From NCBI RefSeq assembly GCF_000233715.2, contig NC_021184.1:3248001-3312000 (forward strand): 64,000 nt of DNA, in the 5' to 3' direction. Position 1 is the stretch's first letter; every line of letters starts with the position of its first letter. The position numbers and the translations under genes are program-made. The notes under the pieces were generated by a model. The model searched no databases and was not told the DNA's origin. It saw only the letters and a list, made by a program, of their open reading frames with translations. The DNA comes from Desulfoscipio gibsoniae DSM 7213 (GTDB lineage Bacteria; Bacillota; Desulfotomaculia; Desulfotomaculales; Desulfallaceae). This document shows positions 52,829 to 62,082 of the stretch, piece after piece.

Positions 52829-53647
52829 TTAATTGCTTAAGCGAAATACTGCCCGGCGGGAGTTCAGCACCAACACTAAAATCAGCATTATTACCAGCGT
52901 CATAACAATAGCTCCACCCGGCGGCAGGTCAAGGTAAAAGGAACATAACAAGCCAATAATAACAGCTGCCTCACCGGTAACAACCGCCGCAACCAAGGTA
53001 CCCCGAAAGCTCTTAGCCAATTGCATAGCCACCGCCACAGGCAAAACCATCAGTGAAGAAACCAGTAGTATACCCACAATGCGCATGGATACCGCAATGG
53101 TCAACGCCGTAAGGGCGGTAAAGCCTACATTTATTAGCTTTACCGGAAGACCGCTGACCCGAGCGGTTTCCTCATCGAAAGTGATGGAAAATAATTCCTT
53201 AATAAAGAATATTGTTAACAACAATACCGGCAGGCCAATCACTGCGATGACATAAATATCTTCAATGGTAACAAGCACGATGCTGCCGAACAGGTAGCTC
53301 ATAAAACTGCCATTGAAGCCATTGCCCAGACCAATCAGAATGGCTCCCAAAGCTACCCCGGCAGACAAAATAATGGCTATGGCCAGCTCGGAATAATACT
53401 TGTATTTATCCCGGAGTCCCTCGATTAAAAGGGAACCGCCCAGAGCAAAGGCCGATGCCGCCAGCACGGGCTGAGTTCCCATCAAAAGTCCTGCCGCCAC
53501 CCCTGAAAGACAAACGTGAGATAAAGCGTCCGCAATCATGGACATGCGGCGCAATGTTATAAAAAGTCCAATGATGGGACAAATTATGCCCACCAGCAGT
53601 CCCCCGGCCAAGGCACGCAGCATAAAATCAAATTGAAATATCTCCAA
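52829..53647 (-). CDS. znuB: Zinc ABC transporter permease ZnuB
   Basis: 272 aa, eight or nine membrane helices of the ABC-3 metal permease family. EIFQFDFMLRALAGGLLVGIICPIIGLF, SHVCLSGVAAGLLM and LLVSSLMVLPVAVAMQL are diagnostic. The start is TTG 53647, with GGGGG 10 nt upstream and normal family N-terminus; the longer frame that overlaps znuC is less likely. Last gene of zur-znuA-znuC-znuB. Confidence 0.92.
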   Translation of the reverse strand: MEIFQFDFMLRALAGGLLVGIICPIIGLFITLRRMSMIADALSHVCLSGVAAGLLMGTQPVLAASAFALGGSLLIEGLRDKYKYYSELAIAIILSAGVALGAILIGLGNGFNGSFMSYLFGSIVLVTIEDIYVIAVIGLPVLLLTIFFIKELFSITFDEETARVSGLPVKLINVGFTALTALTIAVSMRIVGILLVSSLMVLPVAVAMQLAKSFRGTLVAAVVTGEAAVIIGLLCSFYLDLPPGGAIVMTLVIMLILVLVLNSRRAVFRLSN

Positions 53648-53654
53648 ATCAGGC

Positions 53655-54407
53655 CTACCCCCTGACCAGGCCGTCCGCACAGCCCAGGCTAAATTTTTCT
53701 TCCCGGCTCATCATGCAATCCCGCCAGCGTAACGCATTGGAATAGTTATGGCAATTACATGAACAGATACGCCGGTCCAGACATACACGCTTGCTGGCCA
53801 GGGAAGAAAGCCATTCCGGCTCGTGGGAGACCAGCATCATGGTGACACCGTCATCACGCAGGTTTTTAAGCAGCTGGGCCAATCCCGCCAAATTCGCGGC
53901 ATCCACGCCATTGGTGGGTTCATCCATAATTAAAACCCGGGGCTGTACCACCAATGCACGAGCAATCATTACCCTCTGCTGCTGCCCCCCGGATAATTCA
54001 CTTATTGGGGAATTGCGCAAAGACAGCATATTTACCCGATCAAGGGCATATTCGGCGCACCGCTTATCTTCTCTGCTAAAAAAGCGGAACATACCGCGCA
54101 ACGCGGCCCGGCCTGAAAGCACCACTTCAAAAACCGTAGCCGGGTAACTGCGGTTAAAAAGGGTAGCTTTTTGGGACACATAACCAATGCTGTGCCACGC
54201 CTTGAACTTATTTACCGGGACCCCAAAAATTTTAATTTCCCCGGACTGGGGTTTTATTAACCCCAAAATAATATGGAGCAGAGTGCTTTTTCCCGCACCG
54301 TTGGGACCGGTAATGCCCACCACCTCACCCTCGCACACGTGAAGGGAAATGCCATCCAGCACCGGGTGACAACCGTAAGTAAAATGAACGTCAGTTAATT
54401 CAATCAT
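53655..54407 (-). CDS. znuC: Zinc ABC transporter ATP-binding protein ZnuC
   Basis: 250 aa. GPNGAGKST Walker A near residue 36, signature SELSGGQQQRV near 140, LIMDEPT Walker B near 163, VSHE. The C-terminal 45 residues contain CSCNCH and further Cys, an unusual extension. Starts 8 bp inside the end of znuA. Confidence 0.93.
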   Translation of the reverse strand: MIELTDVHFTYGCHPVLDGISLHVCEGEVVGITGPNGAGKSTLLHIILGLIKPQSGEIKIFGVPVNKFKAWHSIGYVSQKATLFNRSYPATVFEVVLSGRAALRGMFRFFSREDKRCAEYALDRVNMLSLRNSPISELSGGQQQRVMIARALVVQPRVLIMDEPTNGVDAANLAGLAQLLKNLRDDGVTMMLVSHEPEWLSSLASKRVCLDRRICSCNCHNYSNALRWRDCMMSREEKFSLGCADGLVRG

Positions 54408-55386
54408 GACTATTTTCCACCCCCAGAGCCAGGGAAAGGTGCTTCAGATTTTCCCCCATCACAGCCAGGTAATCTTTACCAGATTTTCTTTCATCGGGAG
54501 TAATACCACCCAGGGGATTTAGCACCAGTGTTTGGACACCCGCTTCTCGAGCGATCACCTCTGAAACCCTCGGGCTGACCAGCGTCTCAAAAAAAATATA
54601 CTCGACACCGGTCTGTTGTACTGTTTCAATAATTTCCTTCATGCGGGCCGGGCTGGGATCCGCACTGGGGGAAATGCCCCGGATAGGCACCTGTTCCAGG
54701 TTATACCGATGGGCCAGATATCCGAATGCGGCATGGGAAACGATAAATTTGCGTATCGGGACCCTTTCCAGCGTTTCCATATACTTATTATCTAATTCAT
54801 TTAACAGTTCATGATAATTGCGGGCATTGTCACTATAATATGCTGCATTATCCGGGTCCGCCTTTTGAACACCCTGAAGAATGTTATCCACCATCAAAGC
54901 CGCATTTTGGGGATCCAACCAGATATGGGGATCGATATTAGTATCATGCACATGACCGCCGGCATCCCCATCATGTGTGTGAGGATCGGAACCCGGTTGC
55001 ATATCCACGTGCAGCAGTTTAATACCTGCGCTGCAGTCCACCGGCACCGGTCCATTCTTTCCGAGGTTGCGCAGCACCTTTTCCACCCAGGTTTCCATAC
55101 CTGCACCATTATAAATTATCACATCAGCCTGCTGTATGTTAACCATATCCTTGGGTGAAGGCTCCCAGTCATGAGGTTCCACTCCATCGGGCACCAACTG
55201 CACTACCCGGGCCCGGTCACCGCATACCCGGGCCGCAAAATCATAAACCGGGTAAATAGTTGCGTAAATCAACACTTCATCCCCGTCTGGTGCTATCTCC
55301 CCCTGATCGCCGGTACCGGAACATCCAATTATAATAAAACTAAGTGATAATAAAATTAATGCTATATAAGCAGTTGACTTGCGCAA
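54400..55386 (-). CDS. znuA: Zinc-binding lipoprotein ZnuA
   Basis: 328 aa. Lipobox FIIGC near residue 22, then GVEPHDWEPSPKD with zinc His, a His/Asp-rich loop (DPHTHDGDAGGHVHD) followed by DPHIWLDPQ, FIVSHAAFGYLAHRY and the final Asp region. TTG start after GGAGG, in the intergenic joint with the Fur-type gene. High-affinity zinc capture. Confidence 0.92.
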   Translation of the reverse strand: MRKSTAYIALILLSLSFIIIGCSGTGDQGEIAPDGDEVLIYATIYPVYDFAARVCGDRARVVQLVPDGVEPHDWEPSPKDMVNIQQADVIIYNGAGMETWVEKVLRNLGKNGPVPVDCSAGIKLLHVDMQPGSDPHTHDGDAGGHVHDTNIDPHIWLDPQNAALMVDNILQGVQKADPDNAAYYSDNARNYHELLNELDNKYMETLERVPIRKFIVSHAAFGYLAHRYNLEQVPIRGISPSADPSPARMKEIIETVQQTGVEYIFFETLVSPRVSEVIAREAGVQTLVLNPLGGITPDERKSGKDYLAVMGENLKHLSLALGVENSHD

Positions 55387-55821
55387 TTATTCATCCTCCT
55401 TTTCCAGGCATTGGGCACAATAGCCGAAAATTTCAAAATTATGTTTTTGTATGGCGAATTTTTTATCCTTTATTTTCTGCTTATCTAAATAATCCAAAGG
55501 GCAAAAATCTACTTCTTCGGAGCACCCACACTTCAGGCATATTAAGTGGTGCCGGTGGCCACTTTTTTTAACTAGTTTATACCTGCCCTTGCCGTCGCCG
55601 AAATCCGTCTTATCCAGCATGTTCAGTCGTTCCAATACGCCGACATTGCGATAAACAGTATCTACGCTCAAGTTTGGAAAACGCGTCGATATTTGGCCGT
55701 GAATATCTTCCACCGTCATATGCCTGTTCTCCCGCGCCATTAAATTTATAATCTCCTGTCGCTGGGGGGTTATCTTATAACCATGCTCCTTTAGCTTATC
55801 GAAAATATCCTGCGTCCTCAA
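55387..55821 (-). CDS. zur: Fur-family metal regulator, likely Zur
   Basis: 144 aa. HTH in YKITPQRQEIINLM and VDTVYRNVGVLERLNML, DNA-binding; HRHHLICLKCG and CAQC supply the regulatory and structural sites (CxxC pairs). It is first in an operon with znuACB, which makes Zur most likely over PerR or Fur. TTG start after AGGAGTGA. The stop lies next to the znuA start. Confidence 0.9.
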   Translation of the reverse strand: MRTQDIFDKLKEHGYKITPQRQEIINLMARENRHMTVEDIHGQISTRFPNLSVDTVYRNVGVLERLNMLDKTDFGDGKGRYKLVKKSGHRHHLICLKCGCSEEVDFCPLDYLDKQKIKDKKFAIQKHNFEIFGYCAQCLEKEDE

Positions 55822-55863
55822 AACAGTATCACTCCTAAACAGGAATTATTCTTACTTAACAAT

Positions 55864-55892
55864 AAAATACCCCAGCCAGTTTTATTTGTCAA
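55864..55892 (-). promoter_or_regulatory. Sigma-A-type promoter of zur-znuACB
   Basis: TTGACA (55892-55887), 17-bp spacer, TATTTT (55869-55864) on the minus strand, 42 bp before the start codon. A short dyad GAATAATTC lies between promoter and gene and may be a Fur-type half-site. The IS4 element begins 38 bp upstream, so the promoter is intact. Confidence 0.7.
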
Positions 55893-55918
55893 GTTAATGG
55901 CAATTATCCATTAGTAAT

Positions 55919-55929
55919 AGTATTTATCT
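55919..55929. repeat. IS4 target site duplication, left
   Basis: AGTATTTATCT at the left boundary matches AGTATTTATTT at 57528-57538 in 10 of 11 positions. Confidence 0.75.
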
Positions 55930-57527
55930 CAACTTTCGCACCTTAAAAATAAGCTCAAGCTCTTAATATGCAAGCGTTTTGGAATTATTAATATCAAGCA
56001 ACTGCTCTTTTCTGAAGCGAACTTTTCAGAAAGGCAGGTAATTGCTCGAAAAACGTATCCAAAAAATGTTGAATTTGTTCTTCAGAAAGAAGAAATTCCT
56101 TGCTAAATGATGAGGCGAAAAGATCTATGATTAAAAGAACAGCTTCGGTAAAGCGAATATCCTCAATTTCATCGCAACACAGATAAAAGAGCTCGCCAAG
56201 GGTCTTGGGGTCTTTCTCCTCTCTGGCACTTAAAGCCAGCATGATATATCGCACAAAGACAATGGTGGTATGAGCAGTAAGCGCATCATAACTACGGCAC
56301 TGGAATTCCTTTGCCAAATGCAAATGGGACTTTGTGACTTTGAAGAAACACTCGATTTCCCAGCGTTTGCCATAAATACGGATAACTTCTTCATCAGATA
56401 GCTCAAGGTTTGTTGTTAAGATTGCCAACCATTTTTTTGAGCGGTTACGGTCTCGAACGAAGATGATTTTTACCAGAACGTCATTTCCGTTTTGGGCCTT
56501 ACCAAGCCCGACAACGACGGATGATAGAATCTTGGCCCGCCCGCGTTTTTTGCGAAGAACTTTGTAAAGTTGACCCAATGTATATTCGCTTCCATTATAG
56601 GTGTAATAAACGCGGTGCATATTCTTGAGCATACAAACAACATGCAAATGGTATTCTGTCAGCACCCGCTTGATTACGACTGGAAAGGCAAACCAGCTAT
56701 CAAAAAGCAGGGTACTCGCACAAAGTTGAAAAGGGTTCACTTGGTCGAGAAGCGAGAACATAGTTTCTGTGGATTTTTGAATAGCTTCTTTGCGACGGCG
56801 GTATCCAACTGTCCGTTTGTCAATCCTTTGATTTAGCCCCTGGTAACGATTTTTCTCTTTATCAGAGCTAAGCAGAGAGAACGCAAGGGGCAGAAAGGTT
56901 CCACCATCAGACCAACCCAAGGTCAGCATCCGAAACCCTTTCAGATACCGATTTGTTGAATGATCGTGAACCCGGGACAATAATTCAACCGATTTACTAC
57001 GGTTTCTGGAATAAGTAGAGTCGTCTAAAATCAATACACGAGCCCGGCCCTCTGATGTCAGGGGTAAAAGTCTTGTTTTGATGAGAAATGAGCTGATTGT
57101 AACAAGAAATTTCCGCCAATTGAATGTAGGCCTGTTTAGAAAACGACATATCGCATCTTTGGAAGGAGCGTTATCTATACGACCTGACTCCAATGTTCGA
57201 TAAAGATTTTTCCCTTGAAATACAAGGGAAAAGATAAATTGGAAAAGGAACAATGGCGATAGACCGGATTCTTTTCGGATATTCGCCTGGTGCAAAAAGG
57301 TTCCTATTTTGCCTGCTTTATAAACCGATCAGAATAAGATTTAGCCTGTTCATTGTTATCATTTTTTGGTAAAATTATAGCCACAGAAAACATCCTTTCT
57401 TGGTGTGTTGTTGTGGTGACTACATTTTACCAAAAAAGGCGTGTTTTCTGTTTGTTTTTGCTTAAAAAAGTTGGCCTAAATTCTTATTTTGTAAGGGGTT
57501 AGACTGATTTTTGAACTGCGAAAGTTG
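55930..57527. mobile_element. IS4-family insertion sequence
   Basis: About 1.6 kb with terminal inverted repeats starting CAACTTTCGCA at both ends (25 bp, 5 mismatches) and flanked by an 11-bp near-perfect target duplication. One transposase gene. An inner inverted repeat (TTTTTTGGTAAAA at 57365 and TTTTACCAAAAAA at 57425) lies upstream of it. Confidence 0.92.
55994..57295 (-). CDS. IS4-family transposase
   Basis: 433 aa DDE transposase. LILDDSTYSRNRSKSVE holds the first Asp, LLFDSWFAFPVVIKRVL the second, and the YREK-like IYGKRWEIECFFKVTKSHLHLAKE gives the Glu. It appears intact and complete. Confidence 0.93.
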   Translation of the reverse strand: MHQANIRKESGLSPLFLFQFIFSLVFQGKNLYRTLESGRIDNAPSKDAICRFLNRPTFNWRKFLVTISSFLIKTRLLPLTSEGRARVLILDDSTYSRNRSKSVELLSRVHDHSTNRYLKGFRMLTLGWSDGGTFLPLAFSLLSSDKEKNRYQGLNQRIDKRTVGYRRRKEAIQKSTETMFSLLDQVNPFQLCASTLLFDSWFAFPVVIKRVLTEYHLHVVCMLKNMHRVYYTYNGSEYTLGQLYKVLRKKRGRAKILSSVVVGLGKAQNGNDVLVKIIFVRDRNRSKKWLAILTTNLELSDEEVIRIYGKRWEIECFFKVTKSHLHLAKEFQCRSYDALTAHTTIVFVRYIMLALSAREEKDPKTLGELFYLCCDEIEDIRFTEAVLLIIDLFASSFSKEFLLSEEQIQHFLDTFFEQLPAFLKSSLQKRAVA

Positions 57528-57538
57528 AGTATTTATTT
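57528..57538. repeat. IS4 target site duplication, right
   Basis: AGTATTTATTT, pairing with 55919-55929. Confidence 0.75.
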
Positions 57539-57599
57539 AATTGAGTGATTAGAAGCTGCTTTTTTTAAAAAATGACCTAAACATGATTTGCTGGACAAA

Positions 57600-57634
57600 A
57601 ATAAATAACCCCCACCGCAGTTAGTAGGGGTTAT
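57600..57634 (-). terminator. Terminator of the 111-aa gene
   Basis: ATAACCCC/GGGGTTAT on the minus strand, then a T-rich tail ATTTATTTTTG. Confidence 0.75.
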
Positions 57635-57640
57635 ATTATT

Positions 57641-57976
57641 TCAGGAAAGTATAACCTTATTATCATCCATTATTTTTAAAACATGTGCTGCAGCAACCAT
57701 CTTGGCATTTAGCACGTCGGGGGTTTGAACTCTGGCCAGCTCCATTTGTTCCTTTACGGTAGCCCCTTCGTTGGCGCACTTAAATATCTCATTGCTGATG
57801 GTTTGCCGGGACTCATCAAACTTCGCAAAGCTAATGGCGGAAGAAAAAACATCCCTCAGTAAATTATTTTCCATCTGGGGATCAAACTCCGGCAGGAAAA
57901 CAATATTGCCCCGGTAGATTTCAATTAACGCAGCCAGTAAATAGCGCGCATCATTACTTTTTTCGTTATTCTCCAT
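57641..57976 (-). CDS. Unknown helical protein
   Basis: 111 aa, largely helical: ARYLLAALIEIYRGNIVFLPEF, AISFAKFDESRQTISNE and NAKMVAAAHVLKIMDDNK. GGAGTTGAACC precedes the ATG and a terminator follows. No family recognised. Confidence 0.7.
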   Translation of the reverse strand: MENNEKSNDARYLLAALIEIYRGNIVFLPEFDPQMENNLLRDVFSSAISFAKFDESRQTISNEIFKCANEGATVKEQMELARVQTPDVLNAKMVAAAHVLKIMDDNKVILS

Positions 57977-58085
57977 CGGTTCAACTCCTTGTCAAATTAA
58001 GTGACGGTAATATATCTTTTCCATTATATACCCCTTCGGCCCCAAAACAAAACCCCATGCTTTTGATATACAGAATATATTTTAT

Positions 58086-58282
58086 AGAGTCTGTTCAAAA
58101 AATCCGCACGAGATCAACTTCGAATTTCTACGTGGCTTGGTTTCTTGGTGCTTACTTATTTCAGCTCCGTCCTTCAAAGCTTTCGTCTCTTTGATAGGTA
58201 CCGGGTGTTGAAAGGTTAAAAATCAAAGATTTTCAACCTTTCAACACCCGGTACCAAACCCTACCTTTTCGAACAAGCTCTT
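58086..58282. mobile_element. MITE-like hairpin element
   Basis: About 197 bp with imperfect ends (AGAGTCTGTTCAAAAA and, read inward, AGAGCTTGTTCGAAAAG). It encloses an almost perfect 28-bp inverted repeat at 58197-58255 (arms start GGTACCGGGTGTTGAAAGG, loop AAA). No open frame. This suggests a non-autonomous element or REP-like repeat. Confidence 0.65.
58197..58255. repeat. 28-bp inverted repeat, 3-nt loop
   Basis: One mismatch in 28 pairs. The stem would be very stable in RNA and could form a cruciform in DNA. Confidence 0.9.
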
Positions 58283-58340
58283 ACAGATGCTTTAGGTAAT
58301 TAGGGATGTTTCCGACCACCCTCGTTATAATGTGGTGTTG

Positions 58341-59291
58341 TTAATTAATGCCGAGATCCTGAAGGCAATTTTTCCTGTATTCTTCCACCTCAGTTGTTAA
58401 TCGACCATTACTTTGTTCCACTGTATCCAGCAGTCCCTGAACAAGCCCGGCCAATTGACTTGGCTCACTTTCAGCCAGTATTTTCTCATAACTTGTCTTG
58501 GCTTCGGACGATAAACTTTTTTCATCATAAGTAAAAAGAGGCGTATTGTTGGTGCCGAATAAAACAAATTGGACATAGCGTTCATACAGCTTTTGGACAT
58601 CAGCAAGCTTGGCTGAATCAGCATACGTGTTGATAAACTTCTCCTGGTTCAACGCGCGGGTCAAAACCTCATCCCAGGCAATGACCAATGCAGCATCCCT
58701 GGCAGAAGGTTCATTGGACTCTACAGCCATTATATCAATATAAGCTTTGATGTCCGGCGTCACCTGGGAGCTGTAATCCAGATACCGTTGATAATCAATA
58801 ATGGGATAGAACATGCCCTCGGCGGTATCCACTTTATATCCGGCAGCTTTAGTTTGTATCAGCAGCTGCTTTAACTCTTCGTCATTTACAGCATCCACGT
58901 CGTTTATGTCCATACCGGGTTTATATTCATCAAGAAACTTTTGTGGTATAGTTGGGTCACTATAAAACCTGGACGCGAATTGAGGTAAATATCCATTATG
59001 GGCTTTTTCCAGCCCGGCAATCATTTCCGAAGCATTCTCAAGGGAAAGCTTTGCTATATTGCTATCTACATATTCAATTATTGCTTCAATATCACTATTT
59101 TCTTCCACAAGTGCGTTGAATTCACTTAACAATGCCTTTTGCTCATCTTGGGTAATGGTTCCTTGATCCCCAGTTTGATTTTGATCAGGCTTGTCCGTGC
59201 CCGTGTCTGCTTGTTGTGTCACGGAACATCCAATTAGTGACAATGTAATGCACATTATAAATACTGCAGGCAATATGATTTTTCTTAGCAA
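58341..59291 (-). CDS. Lipoprotein of unknown function
   Basis: 316 aa. Signal with lipobox SLIGC near residue 22, followed by a Thr/Asp/Gln-rich linker (QQADTGTDKPDQNQTGDQG) and a mostly helical domain rich in Glu and Leu. TTG start after GGGGG. No family recognised; processed presumably by LspA. Confidence 0.8.
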   Translation of the reverse strand: MLRKIILPAVFIMCITLSLIGCSVTQQADTGTDKPDQNQTGDQGTITQDEQKALLSEFNALVEENSDIEAIIEYVDSNIAKLSLENASEMIAGLEKAHNGYLPQFASRFYSDPTIPQKFLDEYKPGMDINDVDAVNDEELKQLLIQTKAAGYKVDTAEGMFYPIIDYQRYLDYSSQVTPDIKAYIDIMAVESNEPSARDAALVIAWDEVLTRALNQEKFINTYADSAKLADVQKLYERYVQFVLFGTNNTPLFTYDEKSLSSEAKTSYEKILAESEPSQLAGLVQGLLDTVEQSNGRLTTEVEEYRKNCLQDLGIN

Positions 59292-59755
59292 TTTCGAACC
59301 CCCTGTTTTAGTTCTGGAATTGCCGGATACTTGTTACATTAAACAGTGTCCCGTACTAAATTAGTTTGACTGAAAACAGGATAAGTTTGTTCCCCTAAAA
59401 CCAATATTGCCTTAAATTAACGGCAAACAAGCTAATTTAAGAGTCCTTAGGGATGAAGTTGACATTAGGTTATTGCAACTTTAAAGCAATTTTACCGGCA
59501 AGCATACCGGGTAGCAACTAAATTTAACTGCTGTTGTAGCCTGGTTATTTAAGCTGTAATATTGCAACTAACCATGAAAACCTCCAGGTTTTTTTGCACA
59601 CCAGAGGTTCTCGATGCCTGACAATTTAGTATACCAGTACCCATTTTTTCAATCATTATTTCAGCTCTAGATTTAACCAGTAAGCAAGAACCGTCCCCGC
59701 TTGCCCTTAAAAACAAATCCTCCCCACGGGGGAGGTTTTGTTTTTCTTAAGTATA
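59292..59755. other. Intergenic region
   Basis: No gene seen. Holds the promoter of the lipoprotein gene and, at 59709-59746, the terminator of the RNA-binding protein gene. Confidence 0.5.
59709..59746. terminator. Bidirectional terminator
   Basis: CCTCCCC/GGGGAGG stem with outer AAAACAAA/TTTTGTTTT arms. Confidence 0.85.
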
Positions 59756-60004
59756 CTATTCTCTGGCCCGGGCTTCGTTGACGGTGATGATCCGCCCCTC
59801 GAAATCGGTGCCGTTTAATGCTGCAATCATTCCTTCGGCGTCCTCGTCTTTTACCTCCACAAAACCAAAGCCACGTGAGCGACCGGTTTCTCTGTCGGTA
59901 ATAATACGGCTGCCTAAAACTTCTCCGCATCTTGAAAAGGCCTCACCTAAATCCTCGGCTTTAGTAGACCACGGCAGATTTCCCACATATAATGTTCGCG
60001 CCAT
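59756..60004 (-). CDS. RRM RNA-binding protein
   Basis: 82 aa single RNA-recognition motif. RNP2 is LYVGNL at residues 4-9, RNP1 is RGFGFVEV at about 43-50. GAGGTGAT precedes the ATG. Small RRM proteins of this kind are known in cyanobacteria and some Firmicutes and are thought to be cold- or stress-related; the role here is not known. Confidence 0.92.
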   Translation of the reverse strand: MARTLYVGNLPWSTKAEDLGEAFSRCGEVLGSRIITDRETGRSRGFGFVEVKDEDAEGMIAALNGTDFEGRIITVNEARARE

Positions 60005-60108
60005 CAGATCACCTCTTTTCCATTGCTGCTTTCAAATGATGATTGTCAGTATTATTTGCAAAAGAAAAATGCCTAATGCAATAATAACAGGTTAAGATTT
60101 TACCAAAG

Positions 60109-60729
60109 TTATTGTTGATATAATTTTTTTCTAAAAATAAATTTTTCCACAGCTTCGGGTAACAAATATTTAATAGGCCTGCCCTCCCGCACCCGGTGCC
60201 TGATATCAGTTGATGAAATGGCCAGTGCGGGCACTTCAATGGTTTTAATTTTAGCCATGGCGCCTTTGGGCAGGTGATTTACGCTCCCAAGCTGGAACCC
60301 GGGACGAGTGGCCGCAACAAAAAAACACTCTTCCAGCAACCCCTCAACGTTCTTCCAAGTTAATATTTCCAGCACAGCATCGGAACCGGTAATAAAATAT
60401 ATTTCCCATCCGACATAGACTTCCTTCATGGCCCGTACGGTATCGATTGTATATGACAACCCTTCCCTTTTTATTTCCAGGTCGGAAATGGTGAAGTGGG
60501 GGTTGGAACTAATTGCCCTTTTTGTCATTTCCAGCCGGTGCCCCGGTAGGGATATATCCCTTCTAGTTTTATGCGGTGGCTTACCTGCCGGTATAAAGAT
60601 TACCTTTTCCATGCCGAATTGGTAGCGAGCCTCCTCCGCCGCCACCAAATGTCCGTGGTGTATTGGGTCAAATGTGCCGCCCATCAGGCCGATTCTTCTT
60701 TTTTTTGGCTGATTGAGGCTATTATTCAT
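60109..60729 (-). CDS. nadD: Nicotinate-nucleotide adenylyltransferase NadD
   Basis: 206 aa. GLMGGTFDPIHHGHLVAAEEA near residue 14 holds the nucleotidyl-transferase HxGH; PAGKPPHK, and the C-terminal ISSTDIRHRVREGRPI are NadD-specific. GGAGTTATC before the ATG. It starts 14 bp after proA in the obg-proB-proA-nadD order. yqeK and rsfS, often next, are absent; an RRM gene lies there. Confidence 0.95.
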   Translation of the reverse strand: MNNSLNQPKKRRIGLMGGTFDPIHHGHLVAAEEARYQFGMEKVIFIPAGKPPHKTRRDISLPGHRLEMTKRAISSNPHFTISDLEIKREGLSYTIDTVRAMKEVYVGWEIYFITGSDAVLEILTWKNVEGLLEECFFVAATRPGFQLGSVNHLPKGAMAKIKTIEVPALAISSTDIRHRVREGRPIKYLLPEAVEKFIFRKKLYQQ

Positions 60730-60743
60730 CTTTGATAACTCCG

Positions 60744-61994
60744 TTACCCCCTGATTTGCCCATCACCAAACACTATATACTTGTTGGTAGTCAGTTCTTT
60801 TAAGCCCATTGGCCCCCGGGCGTGCAACTTTTGGGTGCTGATGCCGATTTCGGCCCCAAAACCGTACTGGCCGCCATCGGTAAAGCGGGTGGAGGCATTG
60901 ATATACACCGCCGCGGCATCAACTTCATTTAAAAAGCGCATGGCCCGGGTGTAGTTTTCGGTGATAATGGCCTCGGAATGCTTGGTGCTGTAACGATAAA
61001 TATGATCCAGCGCTTCATCCAGGCTGTCCACCACCTTTACAGCAATAATCAGATCCAGGAACTCGCCGGCATAGTCTTCCTCAGAGGCCGGTTTAACCCA
61101 CTCGGCCATAGCCATGGTCCGATCACAGCCACGCACTTCCACTCCGGATTCTTTAAGCGCTTCCAGCATCCCGGGCAAAAACTCTGCCGCAGTAGCTTGG
61201 TGAACCAGTAAAGATTCTAAGGCATTGCATACTCCGGGGCGCTGGCATTTAGCGTTGATCACGATGCGCCGGGCCTTTTCCAAATCGGCATAGCGGTCGA
61301 CAAAGACGTGACAGTTGCCCACACCGGTTTCAACAACAGGCACGGTGGCGTTTTGCACTACAGTTTGGATCAGCCCGGCACCGCCCCGGGGAATAATCAC
61401 ATCGATATAATCGTTTAACTTCAGCATGACGTTAACCGCGGCCCGGTCGGTAATTTCAATTAAGTTGATGGCCCCCTCGGGCAGTCCTGCTCCGGTAGCC
61501 GCGGTGGCAATAATGTTGGCAATGGCCAGGTTGGAGTTAATGGCCTCGGAACCACCCCGCAGTACCACCGCATTGCCCGCTTTAAGGCATAACCCGGCGG
61601 CGTCCACCGTAACATTGGGCCGGGCTTCATATATAATGCCCACCACGCCCAGGGGTACCCGGGTACGCCCAATGCGTAAACCGTTGGGGCGAGTCCACAT
61701 GCTCTCCACTTCACCCACCGGGTCAGGCAGCGAGGCCACCATGCGCAGGCCCTCCGCCATGTCTGCCACCCGCTCCGTTGTTAAAAGCAGCCGGTCGATC
61801 AGTGCCCGGGAAAGACCTTTCTCCCGCCCGGCACGGATGTCAATCTCATTGGCCGCCAGTATTTTATCGGTGTTCTTAATCAAGCTGTCCGCCATGGCCA
61901 GCAGGGCATTATTCTTTATAGTTGTGGATAGATAGGCGAGCCGGCGGGCCGCCTCCCTGGCTTTTTGCGCCTTGGCGATAACTTGTTTTTCCAT
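60744..61994 (-). CDS. proA: Gamma-glutamyl phosphate reductase ProA
   Basis: 416 aa. NNALLAMADSL, VPLGVVGIIYEARPNVTVDAAGLCLKAGNAVVLRGG, the catalytic Cys in INAKCQRPGVCNALE near residue 250, and STRFTDGGQYGFGAEIGISTQK. Second step of proline synthesis. ATG 61994 has GGAGG 7 nt upstream; the longer frame to 62030 is not used. Confidence 0.96.
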   Translation of the reverse strand: MEKQVIAKAQKAREAARRLAYLSTTIKNNALLAMADSLIKNTDKILAANEIDIRAGREKGLSRALIDRLLLTTERVADMAEGLRMVASLPDPVGEVESMWTRPNGLRIGRTRVPLGVVGIIYEARPNVTVDAAGLCLKAGNAVVLRGGSEAINSNLAIANIIATAATGAGLPEGAINLIEITDRAAVNVMLKLNDYIDVIIPRGGAGLIQTVVQNATVPVVETGVGNCHVFVDRYADLEKARRIVINAKCQRPGVCNALESLLVHQATAAEFLPGMLEALKESGVEVRGCDRTMAMAEWVKPASEEDYAGEFLDLIIAVKVVDSLDEALDHIYRYSTKHSEAIITENYTRAMRFLNEVDAAAVYINASTRFTDGGQYGFGAEIGISTQKLHARGPMGLKELTTNKYIVFGDGQIRG

Positions 61995-62082
61995 AATTTT
62001 GCCTCCTTGCAGTGTTATCTTTTGTATCATAAATCAGCCCTCCGGGCTTATTTCCATATGTTTAACCGTCCGGCTTGGTTCT

